Positions 1 through 8,622 of a stretch of 64,000 nucleotides of DNA are shown in pieces. Under the pieces are notes generated by a model. The model saw only the letters and a list, made by a program, of their open reading frames with translations. It ran no database searches and was not told the DNA's origin. The position numbers and the translations under genes are program-made. Position 1 is the stretch's first letter; each line of letters begins with the position of its first letter. Source of the DNA: JAUILH01 sp964230215 (GTDB lineage Bacteria > Bacteroidota > Bacteroidia > Flavobacteriales_D > JAUILH01); the NCBI GenBank assembly GCA_964230215.1, contig CAXRGQ010000008.1, forward strand, positions 124,001-188,000. The letters are read 5' to 3'.

Positions 1-6
1 ATAAAG

Positions 7-258
7 ATGAAATTTAAGGCTGAAATAGATGTAATGCCATTGGAGGCATTGTTAGATCCACAAGGAAAAGCGGTAAGTAATAGCATGGGTAATCTTGGTT
101 TATCTGAGATTGGAAATGTGCGTATAGGAAAACACATTACGCTTGAGGTGGATGCAGCTGATAAAGCGGACGCAGAAGTAAAGGTTGACAAGGCGTGCAA
201 AGAGTTGCTTTGTAATCAGATTATGGAGAGCTATAAGTTCTCTATCTCGGAAGCTTAA
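7..258 (+). CDS. purS: phosphoribosylformylglycinamidine synthase subunit PurS
   Basis: PurS is the small subunit of three-part FGAM synthase (PurL/PurQ/PurS). It bridges the glutaminase and synthetase subunits in step four of purine biosynthesis. The 83-residue product has the family length and the PurS pattern: an N-terminal strand MKFKAEIDVMP, the stretch DPQGKAVSNSMGNLG, and a GKHITLEV strand followed by a KACKELLCN helix. The ATG lies six bases from the window edge, so upstream partners cannot be seen. Its TAA overlaps the stop of the convergent lptB by 4 bp and I see no terminator between them. Confidence 0.9.
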   Translation: MKFKAEIDVMPLEALLDPQGKAVSNSMGNLGLSEIGNVRIGKHITLEVDAADKADAEVKVDKACKELLCNQIMESYKFSISEA

Positions 259-1382
259 AGATCCATTAAAGCTGGATTCTCAATAAAGTTTTTTAAGCGG
301 TTAGCCTCAGCTTGGATGGTATAGAGTAGATGCTCCATCTGCTTTATTTTTCTTGTTTGAAAGTATAATATGGCCCAACCTATCACAGGAAGAACGACCA
401 TAATTGTTGTATAAGCGCTGCTTAGCTGTTTATAATCACTGATCTTACTGCTAGCTGATTGCATTTTGTCTAGGCATTCCTTCATTTTCGGATGGATGCT
501 TTCTAAACCATAGTGCTCAGCCGTTTCATTCACAACACGTTTTAATCCTTCAAACTTTTTATCTGCAGTCGAAATTTGCCTATTTACCTCTCTAAGCAGC
601 TGATAGGCTTGGTGTAATTCGTTTTGTTCATCAGCATCATCACTTCCATCAAAAGATTTACGTTTCAACTCAAAGTGTTTGCCCAAGTACACTTTCCGAA
701 CAATTGGGTCTGCTGCTAGTTCCTCAGCCGTTCCAGATTTCAGAATGTTTCCTTCAAAAAGCAAATAAGCTCTATCCGTTATTGAAAGCGTCTCTTGTAC
801 ATTGTGGTCAGTAATTAAAATCCCAATGTTCTTAGATTTTAGTTTATGCACAATGCTTTGAATGTCTTCCACGGCGATAGGGTCAACACCCGCAAATGGT
901 TCATCCAACAAAATAAACTTTGGATCTGTTGCCAAAGCCCTGGCTATTTCAGTTCTTCTTTTTTCACCGCCAGACAGTTGTTTACCTAGGTTTTTGCGCA
1001 CATGATGTAGACTAAATTCATCTAACAGCTCTTCTAATTTGGCTTTTCGCTCTTTCTTAGAAAGCTTGGTCATTTCAAGTACTGACAGAATATTGTCTTC
1101 AACACTTAGCTTTCTAAAGACAGATACTTCTTGAGGTAAATATCCAATGCCTTTTTTAGCGCGTTTGTACATAGCGGTGCGCGTGATGTTGGTATTGTCA
1201 AGGTAAACGGTTCCTTCATCTGGTTTCACTAGGCCAACAATCATGTAAAATGAAGTAGTTTTACCAGCTCCGTTTGGACCCAATAATCCTACAATTTCAC
1301 CTTGGTTTACCTCAACAGAAACGCCTTTTACAACTTTTCTGCCTTTATAGCTCTTTTGGATATTCTCTGTACGTAACTTCAT
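255..1382 (-). CDS. lptB: LPS export ABC transporter ATPase LptB with C-terminal coiled-coil/TM extension
   Basis: This is the cytoplasmic ATPase that powers lipopolysaccharide extraction by LptFG. Residues 1-240 form a complete ABC domain: Walker A GPNGAGKT (35-42), Q-loop LPQE (82-85), signature LSGGE (136-140), Walker B FILLDEP (156-162) and H-loop TDH (191-193). Overall similarity, including FRKLSVEDN, fits LptB. The family is normally about 240 residues. This one has 375. The extra 135 residues include a charged, coiled-coil-like stretch (about 250-320), a hydrophobic segment that looks like one transmembrane helix (about 325-341), and a second charged helix. The start ATG shares one base with the stop of the upstream DUF5686 gene (TAATG), suggesting coupling. 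The core call is firm; the tail's function is unknown. Confidence 0.9.
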   Translation of the reverse strand: MKLRTENIQKSYKGRKVVKGVSVEVNQGEIVGLLGPNGAGKTTSFYMIVGLVKPDEGTVYLDNTNITRTAMYKRAKKGIGYLPQEVSVFRKLSVEDNILSVLEMTKLSKKERKAKLEELLDEFSLHHVRKNLGKQLSGGEKRRTEIARALATDPKFILLDEPFAGVDPIAVEDIQSIVHKLKSKNIGILITDHNVQETLSITDRAYLLFEGNILKSGTAEELAADPIVRKVYLGKHFELKRKSFDGSDDADEQNELHQAYQLLREVNRQISTADKKFEGLKRVVNETAEHYGLESIHPKMKECLDKMQSASSKISDYKQLSSAYTTIMVVLPVIGWAILYFQTRKIKQMEHLLYTIQAEANRLKNFIENPALMDL

Positions 1383-3865
1383 TAAAAATCAACATCAAAT
1401 CGAGCTCTAACACCCCACTTTATAATATCTGGATTATCCAGATAATTCAAACGCTTTATTAAATCAACGCGCAATATCTTAAATATATTTTCAATACCCA
1501 CAGAAGCTTCCACAAATGGCGCGCGTAAAGTGTGCATGTTTGGAAGTAACTCCATCACATCTTCATGCTTGCTATCAAAGCTACCCACTGCGGCTTTAAC
1601 GGAAATAACCTCTCTCCATTTTAATTTTCTAAAAAGCGGAATGCGGTTCAAGAAAAAGCCGTCAAAATGATGCGTAAATCTTCCCGTTGCATAAGCATCA
1701 CTTACAAACTCAAAGTAATTCATTGTATTGAATGCTGTGGTCATAAAGTAATACGTTTCATTACCATCAAAAATTTCTAGAAGTGGGTAAGGGACTGATC
1801 CCCAATATTTACCAACCTCAAAGCGGTAACTACTCCAACCCAGAATTCCGACAGGGAACCAGTGTCTAATTGAAAATGTAGCCTTGTGATACTCTGTGTT
1901 TCCATTTAAAAAATCTGGAATTCCATAGCTATAACGCGCATTAAGCACAGGATATTTGGTACCCAAGCTAATTCTATCAAACTCGCCTGAAACAAACTTT
2001 TCGTCGTAGGCAAAACGGGTATGGAAACTTACTTCAGAGTTAGTTAGATAATTGATGTTGTGCACATTGCCATTAATGTCGTGGCGTTCATATATCAAGT
2101 TGCCGTTGGGGTGAGGGGTTCGTTGTGACCAGTTAAAAATCACTTTGCTATTAAAACCTGGAAACCACTCGTGATCATAGCTTAGCTCAGATTCGTTTAT
2201 GAGCGCAAAACTTCTTATTGGACGTCTTCGTGCTATCGATGACAACATATTGTCTTCACTTATGGCGCCACTTCCTAGACCTAATTGTTCTACATCATAT
2301 TTGTACGAGCCAGCCAATACTTGTCTGGGTTGTTTGGATACCATATACCTAAAACCTCCTCGATACTTGAAAATCTTGTCCGTAAAACCGTAAGCTCCCC
2401 AGCCCGAAAACTCCAGTCTTGTGCTGAATTGGTTACTGGTGCGGAGTCCAAATCCAAGTCTAAATCCTTCCACGGGGTTAGACGAAATAATCTTAGTTAT
2501 TGGGCCAATTTCAACTTTGCCAAACTCCTTGTATCCTGTAACAAATAGGGTGACTATATCAACATAGGTCTGTACTTGAGGAATTGTCTCAAGTGTGTCC
2601 ATCATATCAAAAATTCGTTGCTCTTTTTCTGTGAGTTGATGATGCCTGTGCTCTTCCCAAAAACTATCGGGTTTGTCGTTTACGTCATCTGCAACAAATA
2701 TATTTTGCCCCCCTTGATAGAATTCGTCTGGTTTTGGCTGATTAATCACAAAATCTCGGTAACTAGTGGTTTTTCTACCATAGAATCCCATGGTTTTATC
2801 CGTTAAGTACAAATCGACAAACAATTTATCCTCAGTTAACATCCAAACCTCTTTGTCTACTTGGTCATACTCTTGTTCAACCACCAATTCCTGCACGAAA
2901 TTAATATTAGCATCTTCAGCCACGGCTGCCCTAACTTTCTTAACGGCGTAGCTAGTATCTGTTATCCAGATTTCTCCGGTAAATGTGGGCTCTTGTTTTC
3001 TCTTCGGCAGGAAGGTTAATTTGTAGCACCAATAGCCATCAATATTTGTACTATCCACTAGAAATAAATCATAATACAAACGTGCTGTGCCGCTTAATGG
3101 AGAGATAAACGATTTTCCAAACACTGAAATTCGGCTATCATAAATGTTAACATTTTGGTACATATCTCCCATAAACTGGGAAACACTCTCGTTTTTAACG
3201 CCTGAAATTTGAGTAGCCTTTACGTACTCTCGCTCTGACTTGGGACTCTTTCGGTAATAGAAATCGGACAAGGACTCCGTCATAAACAAGGGCAGGTAGG
3301 GTTTTTCCTCCGTGCTATCAACGTTGTCAAATATAAAATCGAATGGTTTAAAAACCTTCCTATTTGTAAATTTCTCCGTTAGATTATTGAGGTCAAATTC
3401 AACTTTATTGTAGGTTTCATATTGATAGGCTACTAACTTTTCTCGATCATTTATTTTTTTGTACTTCTGGACATTTTTCCACAATTCCCAAGCAGGATCA
3501 TCTCGTTTGTCCTTTTTATTTCCAGTCACCACTAATGGTCCTAAATCTGAAACGGCATCTGTCAGCTCAAAGTTGATGGTTTGTGCCTTGTCTTTTTGAA
3601 CGAATTTGGTGATCTTGCCATACCCAACTAGGTGTGCAACTAAGGAGTCACTTGCATAATAAGATTCAAGTTTATACTTGCCTTCAAAATTCGTTGATGT
3701 GGCAATCTTAGTGCCTTTGAAGTATATTTTCACAAAGGGGAGAGCTTCACCTGTGGACGCGTCTTTAACCGTCCCTGTAACCGTAGTGGTCTGAGAAACA
3801 GTGCTCCAGGACAATAACAGAAGCACACCAAGTGTCACTATGTATTCAAGCAAGCGCAACGCCAA
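1382..3865 (-). CDS. DUF5686 / carboxypeptidase-regulatory-like outer-membrane protein
   Basis: The predicted outer-membrane protein of 827 residues has an N-terminal signal peptide ending near VSQ (about residue 25). A CarboxypepD_reg-like beta-sandwich follows (about 27-115; TGTVKDASTGEALPFVKIYFKG), then a long DUF5686 region rich in aromatic alternating strands and ending in ARFDVDF, as expected for a beta-barrel. This architecture is common in Bacteroidota and its function is not established. The apparent start is TTG at 3865, because no ATG precedes the signal peptide in frame. Translation appears coupled to lptB through the TAATG overlap at 1382. tatC lies 47 bp upstream on the same strand. 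Confidence 0.85.
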   Translation of the reverse strand: MALRLLEYIVTLGVLLLLSWSTVSQTTTVTGTVKDASTGEALPFVKIYFKGTKIATSTNFEGKYKLESYYASDSLVAHLVGYGKITKFVQKDKAQTINFELTDAVSDLGPLVVTGNKKDKRDDPAWELWKNVQKYKKINDREKLVAYQYETYNKVEFDLNNLTEKFTNRKVFKPFDFIFDNVDSTEEKPYLPLFMTESLSDFYYRKSPKSEREYVKATQISGVKNESVSQFMGDMYQNVNIYDSRISVFGKSFISPLSGTARLYYDLFLVDSTNIDGYWCYKLTFLPKRKQEPTFTGEIWITDTSYAVKKVRAAVAEDANINFVQELVVEQEYDQVDKEVWMLTEDKLFVDLYLTDKTMGFYGRKTTSYRDFVINQPKPDEFYQGGQNIFVADDVNDKPDSFWEEHRHHQLTEKEQRIFDMMDTLETIPQVQTYVDIVTLFVTGYKEFGKVEIGPITKIISSNPVEGFRLGFGLRTSNQFSTRLEFSGWGAYGFTDKIFKYRGGFRYMVSKQPRQVLAGSYKYDVEQLGLGSGAISEDNMLSSIARRRPIRSFALINESELSYDHEWFPGFNSKVIFNWSQRTPHPNGNLIYERHDINGNVHNINYLTNSEVSFHTRFAYDEKFVSGEFDRISLGTKYPVLNARYSYGIPDFLNGNTEYHKATFSIRHWFPVGILGWSSYRFEVGKYWGSVPYPLLEIFDGNETYYFMTTAFNTMNYFEFVSDAYATGRFTHHFDGFFLNRIPLFRKLKWREVISVKAAVGSFDSKHEDVMELLPNMHTLRAPFVEASVGIENIFKILRVDLIKRLNYLDNPDIIKWGVRARFDVDF

Positions 3866-3912
3866 GTCTAAAATACAAAAATGATAGGCACTGATTTACA
3901 AATTAATGCTTC

Positions 3913-4728
3913 TTATTCCTTTTTTCTTTCAACACGCTTTGTAACTACAATACTGATTTCATACAGTATCATTACTGGAATTCCAACAATTATCTGGCTG
4001 AAGAAATCAGGCGGTGTTATAATTGCGGATAGAATTAAGATGATTACAATGGCATGTCTTCTATATTTCTTAAGGAAATCGGAGCTGATTAGACCAACCT
4101 TGGCTAGAATGTAGCTAATGATTGGTAATTCAAATAACAACGCAGTAAAAAACGTTGAAGTTGTTATGATGCTCATGTATGAAGTTATCGTTGGAATGTT
4201 AGTTATTTCATCAGATAATCTCCAATTTGCAAAGAACTGAACGCACAAGGGTGAAATAATAAAATACCCAAAGGCTGTCCCGATAAAGAACAAGAGAATA
4301 GCATAGGGTAGGAATCCACGAGATGCCTGTTTTTCGTTGTTTCTTAGTGCAGGTTTAACAAATGACCAAATTTGATAGGCAATATATGGAAATGCACATA
4401 CCAGACCACCTACCAAAGCAAAGAATATGGTTGCAGAAAATTGCGCTGTCATCGATATACTTACCGTTTCTAAGTTGATATCATTAGCACACAATTCGTC
4501 TCCTATTCCCATTTTTTGACCAAGGACGCAGAACCATTCGTATGTAACAAAGTCTGTATGCGACATAGACATGTATATCACGTCCATTAAGGGTTTGCGA
4601 TATATAAATATGAAGATTGCGAATAGTAATACTACAATCGCAGAGCGAAAAAGTCTCCAGCGCAATTCCTCTAAATGTCCAAGAAAAGACATTTCTTTTT
4701 GATCCGATCCAGCATTTGTATCTGCCAC
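3913..4728 (-). CDS. tatC: Sec-independent protein translocase TatC
   Basis: TatC is the polytopic receptor of the twin-arginine pathway, which exports folded proteins. The 271-residue product has the hallmark N-terminal segment FLGHLEELRWRLF (about residues 15-27) and about six hydrophobic helices, including a later YRRHAIVIILILSAIITPPD segment. The coordinates use a GTG start at 4728. An alternative ATG at 4692 would remove 12 residues and begin MSFLGHLEEL. A -7 element TATTTTTG lies exactly 4 nt before the GTG, which would make the GTG form leaderless. I favour GTG weakly. The divergent neighbour is recQ. Confidence 0.92.
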   Translation of the reverse strand: MADTNAGSDQKEMSFLGHLEELRWRLFRSAIVVLLFAIFIFIYRKPLMDVIYMSMSHTDFVTYEWFCVLGQKMGIGDELCANDINLETVSISMTAQFSATIFFALVGGLVCAFPYIAYQIWSFVKPALRNNEKQASRGFLPYAILLFFIGTAFGYFIISPLCVQFFANWRLSDEITNIPTITSYMSIITTSTFFTALLFELPIISYILAKVGLISSDFLKKYRRHAIVIILILSAIITPPDFFSQIIVGIPVMILYEISIVVTKRVERKKE

Positions 4729-4732
4729 GGTG

Positions 4733-4740
4733 CAAAAATA
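4733..4740 (-). promoter_or_regulatory. -7 promoter element of tatC
   Basis: The minus strand reads TATTTTTG, matching the Bacteroidota -7 consensus TAnnTTTG. CACC and then the GTG start codon follow. Transcription would begin at or next to the GTG. The nearest upstream TTG is about 25 bp away, so the -33 element is weak. Confidence 0.45.
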
Positions 4741-4796
4741 GCATAATCCGCGTGATATCGTTAGGCAATTTTATTTCGATAAAAAAACATAATTGG

Positions 4797-4828
4797 TTTG
4801 GTAGACCGTATTTAAAGTGGTATTTTAG
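4797..4828 (+). promoter_or_regulatory. candidate promoter of recQ
   Basis: TTTG at 4797-4800 and TATTTTAG at 4821-4828 are separated by 20 bp. They match the Bacteroidota -33/-7 pair with one mismatch in the -7 box. The leader before the recQ ATG would be about 15 nt. Confidence 0.4.
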
Positions 4829-4845
4829 AAATACAAACAATTTTA

Positions 4846-7047
4846 ATGGAAACACTATCTCAAATTAGCCCTACTGAGGCACTTCAAAAGTATTTTGGGT
4901 TCAATAAGTTCAAGGGCGAACAGGAAAGTATCATAACATCTTTATTAGAAGGCAATGACACATTTGTGATTATGCCTACAGGTGGCGGTAAGTCATTATG
5001 TTATCAACTGCCAGCTTTAATGTCAAAAGGAACAGGGATTGTAGTGAGCCCTCTCATTGCACTCATGAAAAATCAAGTAGACTCTATACGACATGTAAGT
5101 GATAAGGATAGTGTTGCCCATTTTATGAATTCATCACTTAATAAGGGTGAAACCGCACGAGTGAAAGAGGATGTGATGAATGGTGAAACTAAGCTTCTTT
5201 ATGTTGCGCCTGAATCGCTTACGAAGGAAGAGAATATCGAATTTCTTAAATCCATTGATGTTTCCTTCTTTGCAATTGATGAAGCACACTGTATTTCGGA
5301 ATGGGGTCATGATTTTAGACCAGAGTATAGACGCTTAAGACCTATCATAGAAAATATTGGAAATGTGCCGATTATTGCACTGACAGCAACTGCTACACCA
5401 AAGGTTCAAGCTGATATTCAGAAAAATCTAGGAATGACGGATGCAAACGTCTTTAAGGCGTCATTTAATCGTCCGAACTTGTTTTATGAGGTAAGGCCTA
5501 AGAAGAACGTTGTTAAAGCAATTGTTACCTATATCAAGCAGAATGCCGGTAAATCAGGCATAATATATTGTCTAAGTCGCAAGAAGGTTGAAGAAATAGC
5601 TGAGACCATTCAAGTAAATGGTATTAAGGCACTGCCATACCACGCAGGGATGGATGCAAATACACGCGCCAAACATCAAGACATGTTCTTGATGGAAGAA
5701 GTGGATGTTATTGTCGCCACCATTGCCTTTGGTATGGGGATCGACAAACCAGATGTGCGATTTGTAATTCATCATGATATTCCGAAAAGTTTGGAGAGTT
5801 ATTACCAAGAAACGGGTCGCGCTGGACGAGATGGTGGTGAAGGTCACTGTATAGCTTTCTATAGTTATAAGGATATTGAAAAGTTAGAGAAGTTCATGCA
5901 TGGTAAGCCAGTGGCAGAGCAGGAGGTAGGACATCAGCTTTTACAAGAAGTGGTCGCGTATGCAGAAACTTCTATGAATAGACGTAAGTTCTTGTTGCAT
6001 TATTTTGGTGAGGATTTCGATGAAGTAAATGGCCCTGGAGCCAGCATGTGTGATAATACACAGAATCCTAAGTCCAAGTTTGAAGGAAAGGATGAAGTTT
6101 TAAAGCTATTGCGTGTAATTCAAGGTTTAAAGAGTAAGCATAGATACAAATATATCTCTGAGTTTATTTCTGGTACAATGTCGAGTGAAGTGCAAACATA
6201 TAAGCACGATAAACACGAGTTGTTTGGACTAGGAAAGGATAGAGACGAGAAATTTTGGAGTGCTGTTATTAGACAAGCTGTGGTAGCGGGATTGTTGAAA
6301 AAGGAAGTCGAGTCGTATGGTAGCTTGTTCCTAACTAAGAAAGGCGAGGAATTCATCAAGAACCCAACATCTTTTATGCTAATTGAGGAACATGATTTCT
6401 CTGACACTGATGATGCAGACGCTGTGGTAAATAACCGTGCAGGGGGTGGGGCAGCTGATGAAACGCTCTTCTCAATGCTGAAAGATTTACGAAAGAAAAT
6501 AGCTAAGGAGAAAAACGTGCCTCCATTTGTAGTTTTCCAAGACCCTTCGTTGGAGGATATGGCCAATCAATACCCTATATCGGTTGAAGAAATGCAAAAC
6601 ATTGCGGGAGTTGGTCAAGGAAAAGCTATTCGTTATGGTAAGCCCTTTGCAACACTGATTAAGAATTATGTAGAAGAGAATAATATTGACCGACCTCAAG
6701 ACATCATGGTAAAAAGTGTGGTGAATAAATCGGGGAATAAGGTGAATATTATCATGAACATTGATAAAAAGCTACCATTAGAAGATATCGCTAAAGCACA
6801 AGGTAAAGAGTACAGTGAAATTGTGAGTGAGCTTGAGGCGATTGTCGCATCTGGAACTAAGCTGGATATTAAGTACTATCTAGATGATATTTTGGATGAG
6901 GAAGCACAAGACGAAATTGTGGACTACTTTATGGAAGATGCAGAATCTGACTCAATTGAAGAAGCCTTTGCAGAGTTTGATGGAGACTACTCTGAGGAAG
7001 AAATTAGATTGGTAAGGATTAAGTTTATGAGTGAATACGCTAATTAA
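4846..7047 (+). CDS. recQ: ATP-dependent DNA helicase RecQ
   Basis: RecQ is a 3'-5' superfamily 2 helicase acting in recombination and fork repair. The 733-residue protein shows motif 0 FGFNKFKGEQ (17-26), Walker A MPTGGGKSL (43-51), DEAH box IDEAHCISEWGHDFRPEY (about 144-161), motif VI with QETGRAGRDG, an RQC region, and an HRDC domain (about 545-620). The zinc-binding subdomain is degenerate. Where E. coli RecQ has four cysteines, this protein has SMNRRKFLLHYFGE followed by ASMCDNTQNP, so only one cysteine remains. An acidic tail follows HRDC. Its stop overlaps that of the convergent amidohydrolase by 4 bp. Confidence 0.95.
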   Translation: METLSQISPTEALQKYFGFNKFKGEQESIITSLLEGNDTFVIMPTGGGKSLCYQLPALMSKGTGIVVSPLIALMKNQVDSIRHVSDKDSVAHFMNSSLNKGETARVKEDVMNGETKLLYVAPESLTKEENIEFLKSIDVSFFAIDEAHCISEWGHDFRPEYRRLRPIIENIGNVPIIALTATATPKVQADIQKNLGMTDANVFKASFNRPNLFYEVRPKKNVVKAIVTYIKQNAGKSGIIYCLSRKKVEEIAETIQVNGIKALPYHAGMDANTRAKHQDMFLMEEVDVIVATIAFGMGIDKPDVRFVIHHDIPKSLESYYQETGRAGRDGGEGHCIAFYSYKDIEKLEKFMHGKPVAEQEVGHQLLQEVVAYAETSMNRRKFLLHYFGEDFDEVNGPGASMCDNTQNPKSKFEGKDEVLKLLRVIQGLKSKHRYKYISEFISGTMSSEVQTYKHDKHELFGLGKDRDEKFWSAVIRQAVVAGLLKKEVESYGSLFLTKKGEEFIKNPTSFMLIEEHDFSDTDDADAVVNNRAGGGAADETLFSMLKDLRKKIAKEKNVPPFVVFQDPSLEDMANQYPISVEEMQNIAGVGQGKAIRYGKPFATLIKNYVEENNIDRPQDIMVKSVVNKSGNKVNIIMNIDKKLPLEDIAKAQGKEYSEIVSELEAIVASGTKLDIKYYLDDILDEEAQDEIVDYFMEDAESDSIEEAFAEFDGDYSEEEIRLVRIKFMSEYAN

Positions 7048-8228
7048 TGCGCTAGCTCTTGTAGAGTCAAGTATGCCATAAGTCCCATGCCAGTTTCAAG
7101 GGCATTTTCGTTTACAAGGAACTTGCTATTGTGCAGACCATATTCGTACTCCATATTGTCAGTATTAACACCTAAGCGATAGAAACAGCCCGGCATTATT
7201 TGCGAGTAGTAGGCAAAATCTTCGGCGGTCATTCTTAGATCCAAAGGAACTACATTGTCTTCGCCTAAATAATCTTTAGCCGCCAATATAGATCGCTCGG
7301 TTATGCTTTCATCGTTAACTAAAAATGGATATCCAACTCTGATGTCAAAATCACATGAACCGCCCATACCTTCGGCGATAGATTCGGCCATTTTCTTCAT
7401 TTTGGCGTGAAGGTCAAAACGCATGTCTTCATTCATGGTTCTAAACGTACCTTGAATTTTAACTTCATCCGGAATAATGTTGGTAGCACCATGACCCTGG
7501 ATGTTTCCGAACGATAGAACTGCTGGAATATCTGGTTTGGCATTCCGACTTATGACTTGTTGTAGCGAAACAATAATATTACTTGCAATTAATATGGGAT
7601 CTATGCATTTATGAGGAAGTGCTGCATGACCTCCTTTGCCTTTAACAGTTACGTAAATTTCATCTGCACTCGCCATATACATACCGGGTCTAAAGCCCAC
7701 CTTTCCTGCTGGTAAATCGGGGTAAACATGCTGCCCGATTATTTTTGAAGCAGAGGGATTCTCCAAGGCTCCTTCTTTTATCATCAATGAGGCACCACCC
7801 GGAAGTCTTTCTTCACCTGGTTGAAAAATCAGTTTTACCCTGCCTTCAAAATTGTCTTTTAATTCGTTTAATATCTTGGCTGCACCTAAAAGTGAAGCTG
7901 TGTGCACGTCATGACCACATGCATGCATTACCCCATCATTTTTGCTACAAAAGTCTAGTGAACTATCTTCTTTAATGGGAAGTGCGTCAATATCTGCTCT
8001 TAAGGCGATGGTCTTAGAATCCGGGTTCTTGCCTTCTATGTGCGCTACTATTCCAGTTTTAACATAGCCATCCTTATAGGGAATTCCCATTGCGGATAGC
8101 TGTTGTTTGATATATTCAGAAGTTTCGTATTCCTCAAATGATAATTCAGGATGTGCGTGTATATGGCGTCTTACCTCAATAATGTCTGATTTAAATTGAG
8201 CTGCAAGTGCTTTAATTTTATCAATCAT
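7044..8228 (-). CDS. M20 family metallo-amidohydrolase (N-acyl-amino-acid/hippurate hydrolase type)
   Basis: This is a zinc-dependent cytoplasmic amidohydrolase of the M20D group, which removes acyl groups from amino acids or related amides; the substrate cannot be read from sequence. The 394 residues include RHIHAHPELSFEE (21-33), the metal motif MHACGHDVHT (101-110, C104/H106), the catalytic QPGEE (136-140), a GQHVYPDLPAG motif and a dimerisation insert with GKGGHAALPH. The length is typical. It is last in an operon with the TSUP permease (ORFs overlap by 4 bp) and the 1088-residue envelope protein. Confidence 0.88.
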   Translation of the reverse strand: MIDKIKALAAQFKSDIIEVRRHIHAHPELSFEEYETSEYIKQQLSAMGIPYKDGYVKTGIVAHIEGKNPDSKTIALRADIDALPIKEDSSLDFCSKNDGVMHACGHDVHTASLLGAAKILNELKDNFEGRVKLIFQPGEERLPGGASLMIKEGALENPSASKIIGQHVYPDLPAGKVGFRPGMYMASADEIYVTVKGKGGHAALPHKCIDPILIASNIIVSLQQVISRNAKPDIPAVLSFGNIQGHGATNIIPDEVKIQGTFRTMNEDMRFDLHAKMKKMAESIAEGMGGSCDFDIRVGYPFLVNDESITERSILAAKDYLGEDNVVPLDLRMTAEDFAYYSQIMPGCFYRLGVNTDNMEYEYGLHNSKFLVNENALETGMGLMAYLTLQELAH

Positions 8229-8620
8229 TTACTTATGAATTTACTTCCCGAAATAATCATTTTTATCGAGATGATGAGCATCACAATGCCAAAGAAGAAT
8301 TTTACTCGTTCGGGTGACATTTTTAACGAAAGTTTTGACCCAAAATAACCTCCAATAACAAAAAGAACGGCCATTATTCCAGCGTACATTAAAAAAGTAC
8401 GGTCCATGTTAAGACCCTTGTAGTAATTCATCACCGCCAAAATTCCAATTGGAGGCAGCATCAACAAGAGACTAACACCCTGCGCTTGATGCTGACTTAG
8501 ACCAAGCAGGAATACCAGACCTGGAACAATTAAGATTCCACCGCCAATTCCAATAAAGCCACTCAGAATACCGGCAAACAGGCCAATCAGGCATAAATAT
8601 ATAACAGTACTAAGCTCCAT
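8225..8620 (-). CDS. half-size TauE/SafE (TSUP) family permease
   Basis: This small inner-membrane protein of 131 residues has about four hydrophobic helices. The N-terminal motif LSGFIGIGGGILIVPGL is typical of TSUP carriers, which move sulfite, sulfoacetate or other organic anions. Full-size TSUP proteins are about 250 residues with two such halves, so this one may work as a dimer. The substrate is unknown. Its ATG lies 2 bp after the upstream gene's stop, and its stop region overlaps the start of the amidohydrolase gene, so the three genes appear cotranscribed. Confidence 0.8.
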   Translation of the reverse strand: MELSTVIYLCLIGLFAGILSGFIGIGGGILIVPGLVFLLGLSQHQAQGVSLLLMLPPIGILAVMNYYKGLNMDRTFLMYAGIMAVLFVIGGYFGSKLSLKMSPERVKFFFGIVMLIISIKMIISGSKFISK

Positions 8621-8622
8621 GA

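Noticed and set aside
4484..4855. 123-codon minus-strand frame overlapping tatC
   Set aside because: Out of frame with tatC, composition not protein-like, and runs over the divergent promoter region.
6120..6566. 148-codon minus-strand frame inside recQ
   Set aside because: Serine/proline-rich shadow of a conserved helicase; no promoter, no recognised motif.
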